A stretch of 25,181 nt of DNA. It comes from a virus. This document shows positions 1-6,862 of this stretch, piece by piece (the first letter of the stretch is position 1; each line of letters opens with the position of its first letter). Under the pieces are notes generated by a model. That model was not told where the DNA came from, did no database searches, and saw nothing but the letters and a program-made list of their open reading frames with translations. The DNA lies in the IMG/VR virus record IMGVR_UViG_3300031622_000018, positions 1 through 25,181 of that record; one strand, given 5' to 3'. Made by a program: the position numbers and the translations under genes.

Positions 1-4
1 TTTA

Positions 5-268
5 ATGGTTCAGATGATTCATACAATGAGTGAGAATGGTATTGCTGTTAGTGATAAAACTTTCATTCGTGATATGGCCATGCTCATTGAGTTGGTTAAG
101 GGTTCTATTTACAGGGATATGGAAATGGATCATCCAACACATAAGTTTGTGGATGAGTTTGTTGATATTATGGAATCTGGTGACACATATAATACAGAGG
201 TTGATTTTGATACTATTGTTAAACTTGCTAATATATTAGAGGAAGATAATGACCCAGAAATTTCATGA
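5..268 (+). CDS. conserved hypothetical phage protein, possibly 5'-truncated by the window edge
   Basis: The 87-residue product is acidic and mostly helical in appearance, with no motif I can assign. The frame is still open at the first bases of the window, so the true start may lie upstream. Its end overlaps the next gene by 20 nt, and the sequence GAGGA near its stop serves as the ribosome binding site of that gene, so the two are very likely co-transcribed and translationally coupled. The general look resembles small hypothetical proteins of marine T4-like phages, but this is recall rather than a search. Function unknown. Confidence 0.6.
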   Translation: MVQMIHTMSENGIAVSDKTFIRDMAMLIELVKGSIYRDMEMDHPTHKFVDEFVDIMESGDTYNTEVDFDTIVKLANILEEDNDPEIS

Positions 269-908
269 ACCATTTAGTCCAACAATCCTAGAAACTACTG
301 TACCGGATAGGTTTGTAAGAGTTGTAAATGATGTGGCCGATAGTGTTCTCTCTAGTGAAAAAAGGAGTCAACAGTGGGATTGGTCACATAAGCTTGTTGG
401 TAAAGTGAATAAAGAAATTCTAATTCCTGTCACTGATCCAGCTGATAAAATATTCTTGTCTAAAATTATCAAACAGGGTTGTCTTGATTATCTAAATCAC
501 CACATTGATAAGAAAAGAAATAACCCTTGGACTCGAATGGGTACTGGAAAGAAACCAACTATCGACAATATTCATCTGTCTCACAGCTGGGTAGTTAGTC
601 AATATGCTGGTGACTTCAATCCAATGCACCACCACAATGGAGACTTCTCTGGTGGTATATATCTCAAGGTGCCAGAGGGTATGAATGATGAGTGGGAAGA
701 AGATTTTCAAGATCATTATCCTGCAAGGGGATTGATAGAATATTCATTTGGTGAAAACCAATCATTTCGGTCTGACAATTTAAAATTCAAACCAGAAGTG
801 GGAAAGTTTCTAGTATTCCCCTCTTGGTTGAAACATCTTGTGTATCCCTTCTCTGTAGAAGGCGAACGCCGCATGATGAGTTTCAATGCAACACTTATAA
901 ATAAGTAG
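249..908 (+). CDS. putative 2OG-Fe(II) oxygenase (2OG-FeII_Oxy_5-like)
   Basis: This 219-residue protein looks like the phage branch of 2-oxoglutarate/Fe(II)-dependent oxygenases. Around residues 120-140 the motif NPMHHHNGDFSGGIYLKVP supplies the histidine-rich first half of the metal site. Around residues 190-205, FPSWLKHLVYPF supplies the distal histidine, and the following RRMMSFN has the arginine expected to bind 2-oxoglutarate. The family hydroxylates or otherwise oxidises an unknown substrate in the cytoplasm. The ATG at 249 has GAGGA upstream and overlaps the preceding gene. It is one of three oxygenase-type genes in the first 5 kb. Family fairly sure; substrate unknown. Confidence 0.75.
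   Translation: MTQKFHEPFSPTILETTVPDRFVRVVNDVADSVLSSEKRSQQWDWSHKLVGKVNKEILIPVTDPADKIFLSKIIKQGCLDYLNHHIDKKRNNPWTRMGTGKKPTIDNIHLSHSWVVSQYAGDFNPMHHHNGDFSGGIYLKVPEGMNDEWEEDFQDHYPARGLIEYSFGENQSFRSDNLKFKPEVGKFLVFPSWLKHLVYPFSVEGERRMMSFNATLINK
896..903 (+). promoter_or_regulatory. TATAAATA box, possible T4-type late promoter before rnh
   Basis: A perfect TATAAATA lies 20 nt before the rnh ATG. It also encodes the last codons of the preceding oxygenase gene (Ile-Asn-Lys), so it may be chance. T4 late promoters use exactly this octamer. Confidence 0.3.
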
Positions 909-923
909 AACGAAAGAATAATT

Positions 924-1766
924 ATGATATTAGTTGACATGAACCAGATTTCAGTTGCATCCGTAATGATGCATCTGCACATGACAAAGCAGACTAAACC
1001 CGATGAGGATATGGTTCGCCATATGATCCTCAATTCACTACGCATGTATCGCATGAGGTTCTGTGATGAGTATGGTGAGCTGGTTCTCTGCTATGACTCA
1101 AAACACTACTGGCGTCGAGACTATTACCCTGAGTACAAGCACAACCGTAAGAAGGGTAGAGAAAAATCCACAAATGATTGGGATGCCATCTTCGAAGTGC
1201 TGAACGCAGTCAAGGCAGAACTGAAAGAGTTCTTCCCATACAAATTTCTAGAGGTCTATGGCGCAGAAGCTGATGACATCATTGCTGCCCTATGTGGTGA
1301 GTTGGAGTTTGACAACGGTGAGACACTAATCTTGTCTGGTGACAAGGACTTCATCCAGTTACAGAAATATCGTAACGTCACACAATACAGCCCAATCACT
1401 AAGAAATTTATCAATGGTGTTGACCCAGATATTTATCTGAGTGAGCATGTTCTAAAGGGTGACAGCAGTGATGGTGTTCCTAATGTGCTATCCCCAGATA
1501 ATACCTTTGTAGATGGTCTTCGTCAGAAACCCCTAAGTAAGAAGAAGATTGCTACGATGGTTGAGGGGGTATTTCCGAATGATGAGGTCAAGCGCAATTA
1601 CCAAAGAAACAAGACGCTGATTGATTTGAAAGAATCACCGCCTGAGTTATTTTTGGAATGTATTAAAGAATATAATGAGTCGCCAAATGGTGACCGTAGC
1701 AAACTACTAAATTATTTTACACAAAAGAGGTTACGCAACCTCGTTGAATCGATAGGAGAATTTTAA
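924..1766 (+). CDS. rnh: T4-like RNase H (5'-3' exonuclease, FEN-1/Rnh family)
   Basis: The 280-residue protein carries the acidic metal-binding motifs of the FEN-1 and T4 RNase H family in order: ILVDMNQ at the N-terminus, LCYDS near residue 55, the basic YPEYKHNRKKGR arch segment near 70, EADDIIAAL near 115, LSGDKDFIQL near 140, and GDSSDGVPN near 180, the helix-hairpin-helix region. T4 Rnh is about 305 residues, so this one is slightly short but complete. In T4 it removes RNA primers from Okazaki fragments behind the replisome. It is followed by an overlapping TAATG junction. In T4 rnh sits next to dsbA, 33, 59 and 32; here about 9.6 kb of accessory DNA separates it from gene 33. Confidence 0.92.
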   Translation: MILVDMNQISVASVMMHLHMTKQTKPDEDMVRHMILNSLRMYRMRFCDEYGELVLCYDSKHYWRRDYYPEYKHNRKKGREKSTNDWDAIFEVLNAVKAELKEFFPYKFLEVYGAEADDIIAALCGELEFDNGETLILSGDKDFIQLQKYRNVTQYSPITKKFINGVDPDIYLSEHVLKGDSSDGVPNVLSPDNTFVDGLRQKPLSKKKIATMVEGVFPNDEVKRNYQRNKTLIDLKESPPELFLECIKEYNESPNGDRSKLLNYFTQKRLRNLVESIGEF

Positions 1767-2260
1767 TGGTAATCGACACATACACACTAGGTTTTGCAGA
1801 AATCTTAACCAAGGTTTCCAAAATTAAAACAAAGAAGGAAAAGGTTACTTTTCTGAAACATTATCAGACAGATGCTCTTCGCATGGTCTGCAAGGCATCC
1901 TTTGACCCTAAAATTGTTTGGGAACTACCAGAAGGCGATGTTCCTTATAATCAAAATGATGCACCAGAGGGAACAGAACATACTCTATTGTCGCACGAAT
2001 CCAGAAAGTTGTATCATTTCATCAAGGGTGGTAATCCTACTTTAAGTCGAAACAAACGTGAGATGATGTTTGTTCAGATGCTTGAAGGACTCCATAAGGA
2101 TGAAGCAGAACTTTTGATTGCCGCAAAGAATAAGGTTCTGCATCAAAAATACAAGGGTTTATCTGATAATGTGGTCAAGGAAGCATTTGATTGGGATGAT
2201 AATTATGTCCGAATCGAAGGTGCCACTTATCCTCAGTCTAAGGGACTAGCCGCAGGATAA
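1766..2260 (+). CDS. conserved T4-like phage protein (DUF6433-like)
   Basis: The 164-residue product starts on the ATG that overlaps the rnh stop (TAATG). It resembles a family found right after rnh in marine T4-like phages (recall: DUF6433), with a lysine-rich N-terminal third, the segment KREMMFVQMLEGLHKDEAELLIAAKNK near residues 98-123, and an aromatic and acidic C-terminus. No catalytic motif is visible. Co-transcription with rnh suggests a role linked to DNA metabolism, and it sits where T4 has dsbA, but I see no sequence basis to call it DsbA. A sigma70-type promoter follows, so this may end the operon. Confidence 0.65.
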   Translation: MVIDTYTLGFAEILTKVSKIKTKKEKVTFLKHYQTDALRMVCKASFDPKIVWELPEGDVPYNQNDAPEGTEHTLLSHESRKLYHFIKGGNPTLSRNKREMMFVQMLEGLHKDEAELLIAAKNKVLHQKYKGLSDNVVKEAFDWDDNYVRIEGATYPQSKGLAAG

Positions 2261-2310
2261 CTTTTTTTGAGTTTCCTTTAAAATCAATGACTTAGCATGT
2301 ACGATTTTTG

Positions 2311-2339
2311 TTGACAATCCCTGTTCTATGGTCTATACT
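2311..2339 (+). promoter_or_regulatory. sigma70-type early promoter, family A
   Basis: Consensus TTGACA at 2311-2316 and TATACT at 2334-2339 are separated by exactly 17 nt. The spacer end CTATGGTC and the downstream AGGTATA are shared almost base for base with the promoter at 24536. Transcription would begin near 2346, which rules out the ATG at 2348 and favours the start at 2372. Confidence 0.85.
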
Positions 2340-2371
2340 AAGGTATAATGAGAAAACAGAGAGAGATTGAT

Positions 2372-2731
2372 ATGAAAAACGAAATGAACACCCTGATTGA
2401 GAACATCAAAGAAGATTATCTTACTTGGACCACTGGTTGCGCCTATGCCAAAGTTGGCGGCACTGGTGAATTGGACGACATCAATAAGAAGATGATTGCT
2501 AGGTTCAACGAGAAAATCACCTACAAGACGGGTTCCAAATACATCAAGGTATTCAACGAAGGTGGTAGTGTTTGGGGTTTCGTTGTCAACACCGACAACG
2601 ACAAGAAGTTCAAGAAGGGCGACATTCTGAAAGCCGCTAGTTGGGCTTCTCCTGCTCGAAACGCTGCTCGGGGTAACATCTTCGATGGTGGTTACACCAT
2701 CAACTGGACTGGCCCCCTTTACTTAATATAG
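2372..2731 (+). CDS. small conserved hypothetical protein, SH3-like appearance
   Basis: The 119-residue protein is given the ATG at 2372 because the upstream ATG at 2348 sits about at the predicted transcription start, while GAGAGA precedes 2372. The C-terminal half has the pattern KYIKVFNEGGSVWGF, then KGDILKAASW, SPARNAARGN and IFDGG. I recall this from many small phage proteins of unknown function; the alternating glycines and aromatics suggest a compact beta fold. Codon use and GC look higher than in its neighbours. It is the first gene behind a strong early-type promoter, so it may be a host take-over protein, which is inference only. Confidence 0.7.
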   Translation: MKNEMNTLIENIKEDYLTWTTGCAYAKVGGTGELDDINKKMIARFNEKITYKTGSKYIKVFNEGGSVWGFVVNTDNDKKFKKGDILKAASWASPARNAARGNIFDGGYTINWTGPLYLI

Positions 2732-2741
2732 GAGATTGATT

Positions 2742-2828
2742 ATGAAGAAGATTGCAACAATCGCTATTGAAACCATGTTTATGTTAACTCTATTTGCGGC
2801 GGGGTGGTTTGCCCTCGTCGTACTTTAG
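2742..2828 (+). CDS. 28-residue putative membrane peptide
   Basis: This short ORF has a strong GGAG ribosome site 7 nt before its ATG. The product starts MKKIATIAIETMFMLTLFAA and ends GWFALVVL: a lysine-rich start followed by one hydrophobic helix, fitting a single-pass inner-membrane peptide. It sits between two genes in the same direction with short gaps. Function unknown; small phage membrane peptides often act in take-over, exclusion or lysis control. Confidence 0.5.
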   Translation: MKKIATIAIETMFMLTLFAAGWFALVVL

Positions 2829-2838
2829 GGGTTGAGAT

Positions 2839-3264
2839 ATGAACTACATCAATGTTATAGGTTCCACGAAGAAGAAAAGGGCACTTGTTGAGAGCGCCGT
2901 TATTTTCTGCATCAGTGAGTTGATGCCTCGTATGCGAACCCTTGAGATTGAACTTAACCTCAAAAACATTAAAAATGAAGAGGTTGTTGGTTGGTGTTAC
3001 GAAGGTGAAAATAAACGAGACTTCTACATTGACATTGATAAATCCTTTGATAATGAAGAACTGGTTGAGACTGTGTGTCATGAAATGGTTCATGTATGGC
3101 AGGCTGCCACACGCAAGATGAAAGACCTTGATGGATTTCGTAAGATGTACATGGGCAAGGTCTATGATGAGACGACTGCATACGATGATGAACCTTGGGA
3201 GATTGAGGCATACGCCATGCAGGGTGAACTGTTGGAAAAATTTAAAGAGGAATATGTGATATGA
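2839..3264 (+). CDS. zincin-like metallopeptidase (SprT-like)
   Basis: The 141-residue protein contains HEMVHVWQ near residues 83-90, a typical HExxH zinc-binding helix in which the two histidines bind zinc and the glutamate is the catalytic base. Further on, WEIEAYAMQGEL near residue 125 offers a candidate third ligand (glutamate). The length and layout fit the small SprT-like or minigluzincin phage proteins. The substrate is unknown. The start has GGGGTTGAG upstream. It overlaps the next gene by 4 nt (ATGA). The metallopeptidase motif is clear; the subfamily is less so. Confidence 0.75.
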   Translation: MNYINVIGSTKKKRALVESAVIFCISELMPRMRTLEIELNLKNIKNEEVVGWCYEGENKRDFYIDIDKSFDNEELVETVCHEMVHVWQAATRKMKDLDGFRKMYMGKVYDETTAYDDEPWEIEAYAMQGELLEKFKEEYVI

Positions 3265-3470
3265 GTAAGATGAATAACTGGATGATGGACATCGAAGATT
3301 TCTGTAATGGATACTTTTATGATAATCATTCCGATGGCAACAGCTTCACCATGAAGGAGGATGACTTCACTATCGAAGAGGTGGTTGAGGATGTTGGGAT
3401 GTACTTCAAGAGCAACGAAGCAACTAAGTACGCCAAACAGTATCTCATCACACAAATGGGTGAGATGTAA
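3261..3470 (+). CDS. small acidic hypothetical protein
   Basis: This 69-residue product is rich in Asp, Glu, Met and aromatic residues, with no recognised motif. It is bracketed by a 4-nt ATGA overlap with the zincin-like gene and a one-base TAATG overlap with the SleB gene, so it is clearly part of the operon. Function unknown. Confidence 0.65.
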   Translation: MSKMNNWMMDIEDFCNGYFYDNHSDGNSFTMKEDDFTIEEVVEDVGMYFKSNEATKYAKQYLITQMGEM

Positions 3471-3976
3471 TGAATCCACTTGAAGCAGCAATTATTGGAA
3501 TTATGATTGTAATCCCTCAATCACAATTACCAAACACACCTGACAGGTCTGCTGAGTGTCTCGCACTTAACATGTATCATGAGGCAAGAGGTCAGGGTAT
3601 TGCAGGAGAGCTTGCTGTTACCGCTGTCGTATTGAACCGTGTTAATGATAAAAGATACCCTAATACCGTCTGTGAGGTGGTAGAACAGGGGCCTACACGA
3701 GCATCATGGCAAGACCCGAAGATTAGGTTCCCTGTTAAAAATAGGTGTCAGTTCAGCTGGTTCTGTGACGGCAAGAGTGATACGCCTCGTAATAAAAAGA
3801 TATATAATAGGATGTATGGTCTTGCAGACGCAATTTTGGACAATGAGATTTCCTTCCTAGATATCACTGGTGGTGCAACGCATTATCATGCAGACTATGT
3901 GTCACCCGCATGGGCAAAGACTAAGACGAAGACTGTAGAGATACAGGATCATATATTTTATAGATGGGAAAAATGA
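3470..3976 (+). CDS. SleB-type cell wall hydrolase (Hydrolase_2)
   Basis: The 168-residue protein matches the SleB cell-wall hydrolase family: LNMYHEARG near residue 33 (catalytic glutamate), AVTAVVLNRV, YPNTVCEVV, CQFSWFCDG near 93, and the C-terminal GGATHYHADYVSPAWA. These enzymes cleave peptidoglycan glycan strands. A hydrophobic stretch at residues 5-15 could be an uncleaved anchor or weak export signal. In marine phages such enzymes probably act in lysis or tail-mediated wall penetration. It is joined by overlaps to both neighbours, and the window also has a T4-type lysozyme at 7579. Confidence 0.85.
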   Translation: MNPLEAAIIGIMIVIPQSQLPNTPDRSAECLALNMYHEARGQGIAGELAVTAVVLNRVNDKRYPNTVCEVVEQGPTRASWQDPKIRFPVKNRCQFSWFCDGKSDTPRNKKIYNRMYGLADAILDNEISFLDITGGATHYHADYVSPAWAKTKTKTVEIQDHIFYRWEK

Positions 3977-4500
3977 GTCACTTTAGATTTATTGAGAAGA
4001 ACATTGACGTAAGTGATATTCTCGCTGATATCAAGGATGAGGATTGGGCTATAGCAGGATCACTACAAGGTGCTGCTGGAGATACGAAACCGTATGGATT
4101 CCTACCCCTCACAATGGCCGCAGTGAAGAACGCTGATGATGACCCGAAGAAAACTGAGTTACAACAGAACACTCCTATGTACTACCGTTATCCCGGTATC
4201 AGAAAATGGTTGAAGTCTTATAGGTTACATCGACATTCACGGGCAGCGTTCTTTAGATTGAAGCCGGGTGAGACATTGGGGAAACATATTGATGAGGGTG
4301 ACTACTACCTAACACGGGACAGGTATCATCTATCGTTACAGGGCACATATCTTTACACGGTTGAAGATGAATCTCATCAGATAGACCCCGGCACATTTTT
4401 CTGGTTCGACAACAAACGAACACATATGTCATATAACAATGGTGATGTTGATCGCCTGACCTTTGTTTGGGATGTTCCAAAGGGTAGGAGAAATCCATGA
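3973..4500 (+). CDS. aspartyl/asparaginyl beta-hydroxylase-like 2OG oxygenase
   Basis: I chose the ATG at 3973 because it makes the usual ATGA overlap with the SleB stop; an ATG three codons upstream at 3964 is possible. The 175-residue product has the double-stranded beta-helix pattern of this family: LKPGETLGKHIDEGDYY with the HxD pair near residues 97-99, YHLSLQGTY, DPGTFFWFDNKRTHMSYNN with the distal histidine near 151, and RLTFVWDV with the arginine for 2-oxoglutarate. The substrate could be a protein or a small molecule. It overlaps a second oxygenase gene by 4 nt. Confidence 0.78.
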   Translation: MSHFRFIEKNIDVSDILADIKDEDWAIAGSLQGAAGDTKPYGFLPLTMAAVKNADDDPKKTELQQNTPMYYRYPGIRKWLKSYRLHRHSRAAFFRLKPGETLGKHIDEGDYYLTRDRYHLSLQGTYLYTVEDESHQIDPGTFFWFDNKRTHMSYNNGDVDRLTFVWDVPKGRRNP

Positions 4501-5000
4501 TTGAAATTTTTGATGATATATTGAATGAACTTGATTCTTCTGTGTATGATCAGATGATTTCAAAACTACAGTGGAGTTATGTGCCTCAACCAGTAACCCC
4601 GCCTCTAATTAACCATCATTGGTATGCAAGTGGAGAAACCTTTATTGATGATATATTTGAAAGCCTTCTTAATGCAACAGAATTAAGGGGTTTGGATACA
4701 ATTAAATCATCATATATTTTAGCACACACACATGGATTAGAACAACAAGCACACTATGATGCTTGTGACTTTACCATGATATATTATCCAAAACTAAATT
4801 GGCAACCTGAGTGGGGTGGTGGTACGTTAGTTGAGGATACTCTTGTGCAGTACAAACCTAATCGCTTGGTGATGTTTAGTTGTGATCAACTACATCAGGG
4901 ACAACCCATTTCTAAGCAGTGTTTCGAACTTAGACCGATTGTCGTCTTCCAGTGTTATGCTGAGAGTGCAATGGTAGAGAGATTATCATGGCAGAAATAA
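4497..5000 (+). CDS. 2OG-Fe(II) oxygenase superfamily protein
   Basis: The 167-residue protein has QQAHYDACDFTMIYYPKLNW near residues 81-100, carrying an HxD metal pair, then WGGGTLV, YKPNRLVMFSCDQLHQG with the distal histidine near 136, and ELRPIVVFQC with the arginine. This is the standard prolyl-hydroxylase-like layout. AGGAG precedes the ATG and it overlaps the preceding hydroxylase gene by 4 nt, so the two are translated together, perhaps acting on the same substrate or in successive steps (inference). Base composition is more AT-rich than in the preceding gene. Confidence 0.78.
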   Translation: MIEIFDDILNELDSSVYDQMISKLQWSYVPQPVTPPLINHHWYASGETFIDDIFESLLNATELRGLDTIKSSYILAHTHGLEQQAHYDACDFTMIYYPKLNWQPEWGGGTLVEDTLVQYKPNRLVMFSCDQLHQGQPISKQCFELRPIVVFQCYAESAMVERLSWQK

Positions 5001-5221
5001 TATCACTGACAGACTTGATTGAGACTCGATTGCGTAAAGAGCAGGAGATAGAATATTATCAAGAAACCTTAGAAAGATTACAGAAAAGGATTGGTGAGCT
5101 GGGTAAGGAAGTCAGCATCACTACTCTTATTATTGATATGATTGAGAACGAAAGGGTCTTGACTTTAGATGAGAAAAAGGGTAAGATACTACTATTAGAT
5201 GATACAAAGAAAGAAGAATGA
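4988..5221 (+). CDS. small coiled-coil hypothetical protein
   Basis: The 77-residue product is rich in Glu, Lys and Leu. Residues 10-42 (RLRKEQEIEYYQETLERLQK and following) have heptad-like spacing, suggesting a coiled coil. It starts inside the end of the oxygenase gene and its stop overlaps the next start. No known family recognised. Confidence 0.65.
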   Translation: MAEIISLTDLIETRLRKEQEIEYYQETLERLQKRIGELGKEVSITTLIIDMIENERVLTLDEKKGKILLLDDTKKEE

Positions 5222-5394
5222 TGACTGAACTTGAAGAGTTGCGTGACGAAATATCAGACTTAAAATCTAAGTTTGAAGCATTTGCAGAACCTTGTGCGAT
5301 TGGTCATGAGCAGTTGTGGGAATTAGTAAGGGGCTTGCAAGGATTACCTGTTCCTAATGGTGTAAATGATGTGGATTTGAGGGATTTAGTATGA
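5221..5394 (+). CDS. 57-residue hypothetical protein
   Basis: This ORF starts on an ATG overlapping the preceding stop (GAATGATG) and ends in an ATGA overlap with the next gene. The product begins MTELEELRDEISDLKSKFEA, an acidic amphipathic helix, and ends VNDVDLRDLV. The exact fit between two overlapping genes is the main evidence that it is real. Function unknown. Confidence 0.65.
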   Translation: MTELEELRDEISDLKSKFEAFAEPCAIGHEQLWELVRGLQGLPVPNGVNDVDLRDLV

Positions 5395-5708
5395 CTAAAC
5401 GTGAAGAAAAAATTGAAAAAATTGTTAAAATGATGACTTACATTCGCCAGCGTGACTTCCGCTTTACTTTTGGTGATATAGATTTCGGGTTTGATCCTAA
5501 TTGTCCAAACATGAAAAACCCAGGCAAGGGTTATAAAAACATTACCAACGATGAATATCGCAAAGCTTATAAGATTTTTCACAATTTACTAAAATCAAAT
5601 CTTGTTAAAAATCTTCCGGCTGGTCATATGGAGACTGATTTTTCTAAAGGAACATATACTGGCAATTTCGGAGAGACTTGTTATTATAGGGAATGGAAAG
5701 AAGTATGA
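5391..5708 (+). CDS. hypothetical protein
   Basis: The 105-residue product has a basic N-terminal helix followed by aromatic and glycine-rich segments (DFRFTFGDIDFGFD, then GNFGETCYYREWKEV at the C-terminus). No family is recognised. It overlaps both neighbours by 4 nt. Its last codons contain GGAAAG, the ribosome site for the next gene. Confidence 0.65.
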   Translation: MTKREEKIEKIVKMMTYIRQRDFRFTFGDIDFGFDPNCPNMKNPGKGYKNITNDEYRKAYKIFHNLLKSNLVKNLPAGHMETDFSKGTYTGNFGETCYYREWKEV

Positions 5709-6241
5709 ATATATTTTACCTAGATCGTGACCCCGTTATTGCTGCACAGATGATGTGTGACAAGCATGTAGTCAAGATGATACTGGAGAGCGCACAGATG
5801 CTCTCTACTGCTCATCGTGTTCTTGATGGTGATGAATATGCTGAGAAGATGGGGCTATACAAGTTGGCTCATAAGAACCATCCTAGTACTATCTGGGTTC
5901 GTTCCAGTGAGTTGAACTATCGGTGGTTGTGGGAACATTATGTTGCTCTAATGGATGAGTACACCTATCGTTATGATAAAACACATGCCACATCCAGATT
6001 GCGTGATGCTTTGGATAAAACACCAGATAACATGCCCGCTATACAACTCACTGATACTCCTTGGTCTGCTCCACCCCAATGTATGCCTGATTACTGCAAA
6101 GGTGATGATGCAGTGCTTGCTTATCAAACTTACTATATAGTTGAGAAGTCAGGTTTTGCAAAGTGGAAACGCAGAGATATACCGGAGTGGTTCAATGCAG
6201 AGAGAGAGTTATTGGGATTACATGGGGCGACGAATGCGTGA
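5705..6241 (+). CDS. conserved phage protein with CDKHVVKM motif, function unknown
   Basis: The ATG at 5705 is chosen over 5693 because it has GGAAAG at good spacing and makes an ATGA overlap. The 178-residue protein begins MNIFYLDRDPVIAAQMMCDK and continues HVVKMILESAQMLSTAHR, a strongly conserved-looking block I recall from several marine T4-like phages and bacteria. Later segments NHPSTIWVRSS, NYRWLWEHY and WSAPPQCMPDYCK keep Cys, His and Trp residues that could form an active or metal site. No biochemical role is known to me. Confidence 0.68.
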   Translation: MNIFYLDRDPVIAAQMMCDKHVVKMILESAQMLSTAHRVLDGDEYAEKMGLYKLAHKNHPSTIWVRSSELNYRWLWEHYVALMDEYTYRYDKTHATSRLRDALDKTPDNMPAIQLTDTPWSAPPQCMPDYCKGDDAVLAYQTYYIVEKSGFAKWKRRDIPEWFNAERELLGLHGATNA

Positions 6242-6422
6242 GGAAAGAGGTCAAAGATACACATATATTTCATCTACTATACTGGATGAATTGTATTGTA
6301 GAGTAAAGGCATTGGAGTATCGTGTATCCCAACATGATCAAGATATCAATGCGTTAGATTGGGAAATTCGTGGAGAAGACGGTGCTTACGAAGAACCAGA
6401 ACAATTGGAGTTATCTATATAA
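6222..6422 (+). CDS. small hypothetical protein
   Basis: The frame is open from 6141, but that upstream ATG lies deep in the preceding gene. More plausible starts are 6222 or 6234, giving 66 or 62 residues. The product has a basic N-terminus and an amphipathic segment around ILDELYCRVKALEYRVSQHD, then an acidic tail. It ends in a TAATG overlap with the next gene. Function unknown. Confidence 0.55.
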   Translation: MGRRMREERGQRYTYISSTILDELYCRVKALEYRVSQHDQDINALDWEIRGEDGAYEEPEQLELSI

Positions 6423-6721
6423 TGCCTACATATATATTTCGTGATGACAAGACGGGCGAGACTTGGGAAGATATGATGTCAAATTCTCAACGTGAAATTT
6501 ATCTTAAAAACAATCCAGAAATAAATCAGGTTCCCGGCGGGTTTGCTACTGTTGGCGATCATCTTATGGGCGTTGGTCCAAAACAGGATGGTGGTATGAC
6601 AGAGAATCTTCAAAGGATTGCTGAATCACATCCCGGCACCCCTCTTGCAGATCGTTATGGTAGCAGTACTACCAAACAACAAAAAACTAGAGCTGTGTTG
6701 AAAAAACATGGTGTCGTTTAG
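6422..6721 (+). CDS. hypothetical protein with FmdB-like N-terminus lacking cysteines
   Basis: The start at 6422 overlaps the previous stop. The 99-residue product begins MPTYIFRDDKTGETWEDMMS, the same opening as FmdB-type small zinc-ribbon proteins, but the zinc cysteines are absent, so it is at most a degenerate relative. It continues NSQREIYLKNNPEINQVPGG and ends with a basic, Thr/Gln-rich tail. I recall related proteins in T4-like marine phages. It is the last gene of the first operon; a late promoter box follows at once. Confidence 0.65.
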   Translation: MPTYIFRDDKTGETWEDMMSNSQREIYLKNNPEINQVPGGFATVGDHLMGVGPKQDGGMTENLQRIAESHPGTPLADRYGSSTTKQQKTRAVLKKHGVV

Positions 6722-6729
6722 TATAAATA
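6722..6729 (+). promoter_or_regulatory. T4-type late promoter box before phoH leader
   Basis: A perfect TATAAATA sits in the intergenic gap. With T4 late-promoter geometry, transcription would start near 6735, which is the base of the folded leader at 6734-6812. That match raises confidence above a chance octamer. Confidence 0.5.
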
Positions 6730-6733
6730 GAAT

Positions 6734-6812
6734 TGATGCGGGCGAGAAATCAAACTTCAGCACTGCTGCACAGCGGCAACGGAAGCTGGGAAGTCAATCC
6801 GCCCATGCATCA
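6734..6812 (+). ncRNA. candidate structured 5' leader RNA upstream of phoH
   Basis: The gap folds by eye into a branched structure. TGATGC (6734-6739) pairs with GCATCA (6807-6812), and GGGCG (6740-6744) pairs with CGCCC (6800-6804), with a 2-nt bulge. Inside are the hairpins CAGC-ACT-GCTG and CAGC-(10 nt)-GCTG. It does not match a riboswitch class I can name with confidence; possible roles are a cis-regulatory leader or an RNA-stability element. Confidence 0.45.
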
Positions 6813-6840
6813 GAGGGGGGTCCAATTGGAGCCCCCCTCT
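6812..6840 (+). terminator. strong GC hairpin before phoH (terminator or attenuator)
   Basis: AGAGGGGGG and CCCCCCTCT flank the palindrome TCCAATTGGA with a single bulged G, giving a very stable hairpin. A short TTTT follows 5 nt later, so termination is possible but not canonical. It ends 22 nt before the phoH ATG, leaving AAAGGA exposed, so it may instead be part of the leader. Confidence 0.5.
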
Positions 6841-6862
6841 CCCTACTTTTAAAGGATACATA

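Noticed and set aside
2348-2371. Upstream ATG giving an 8-residue longer protein
   Set aside because: It lies at about the predicted transcription start of the promoter at 2311 and has no ribosome site, while 2372 does.
6141-6221. Upstream extension of the 6222 gene
   Set aside because: It overlaps the conserved C-terminus of the preceding gene by 80 nt, unlike the 1-20 nt overlaps elsewhere.
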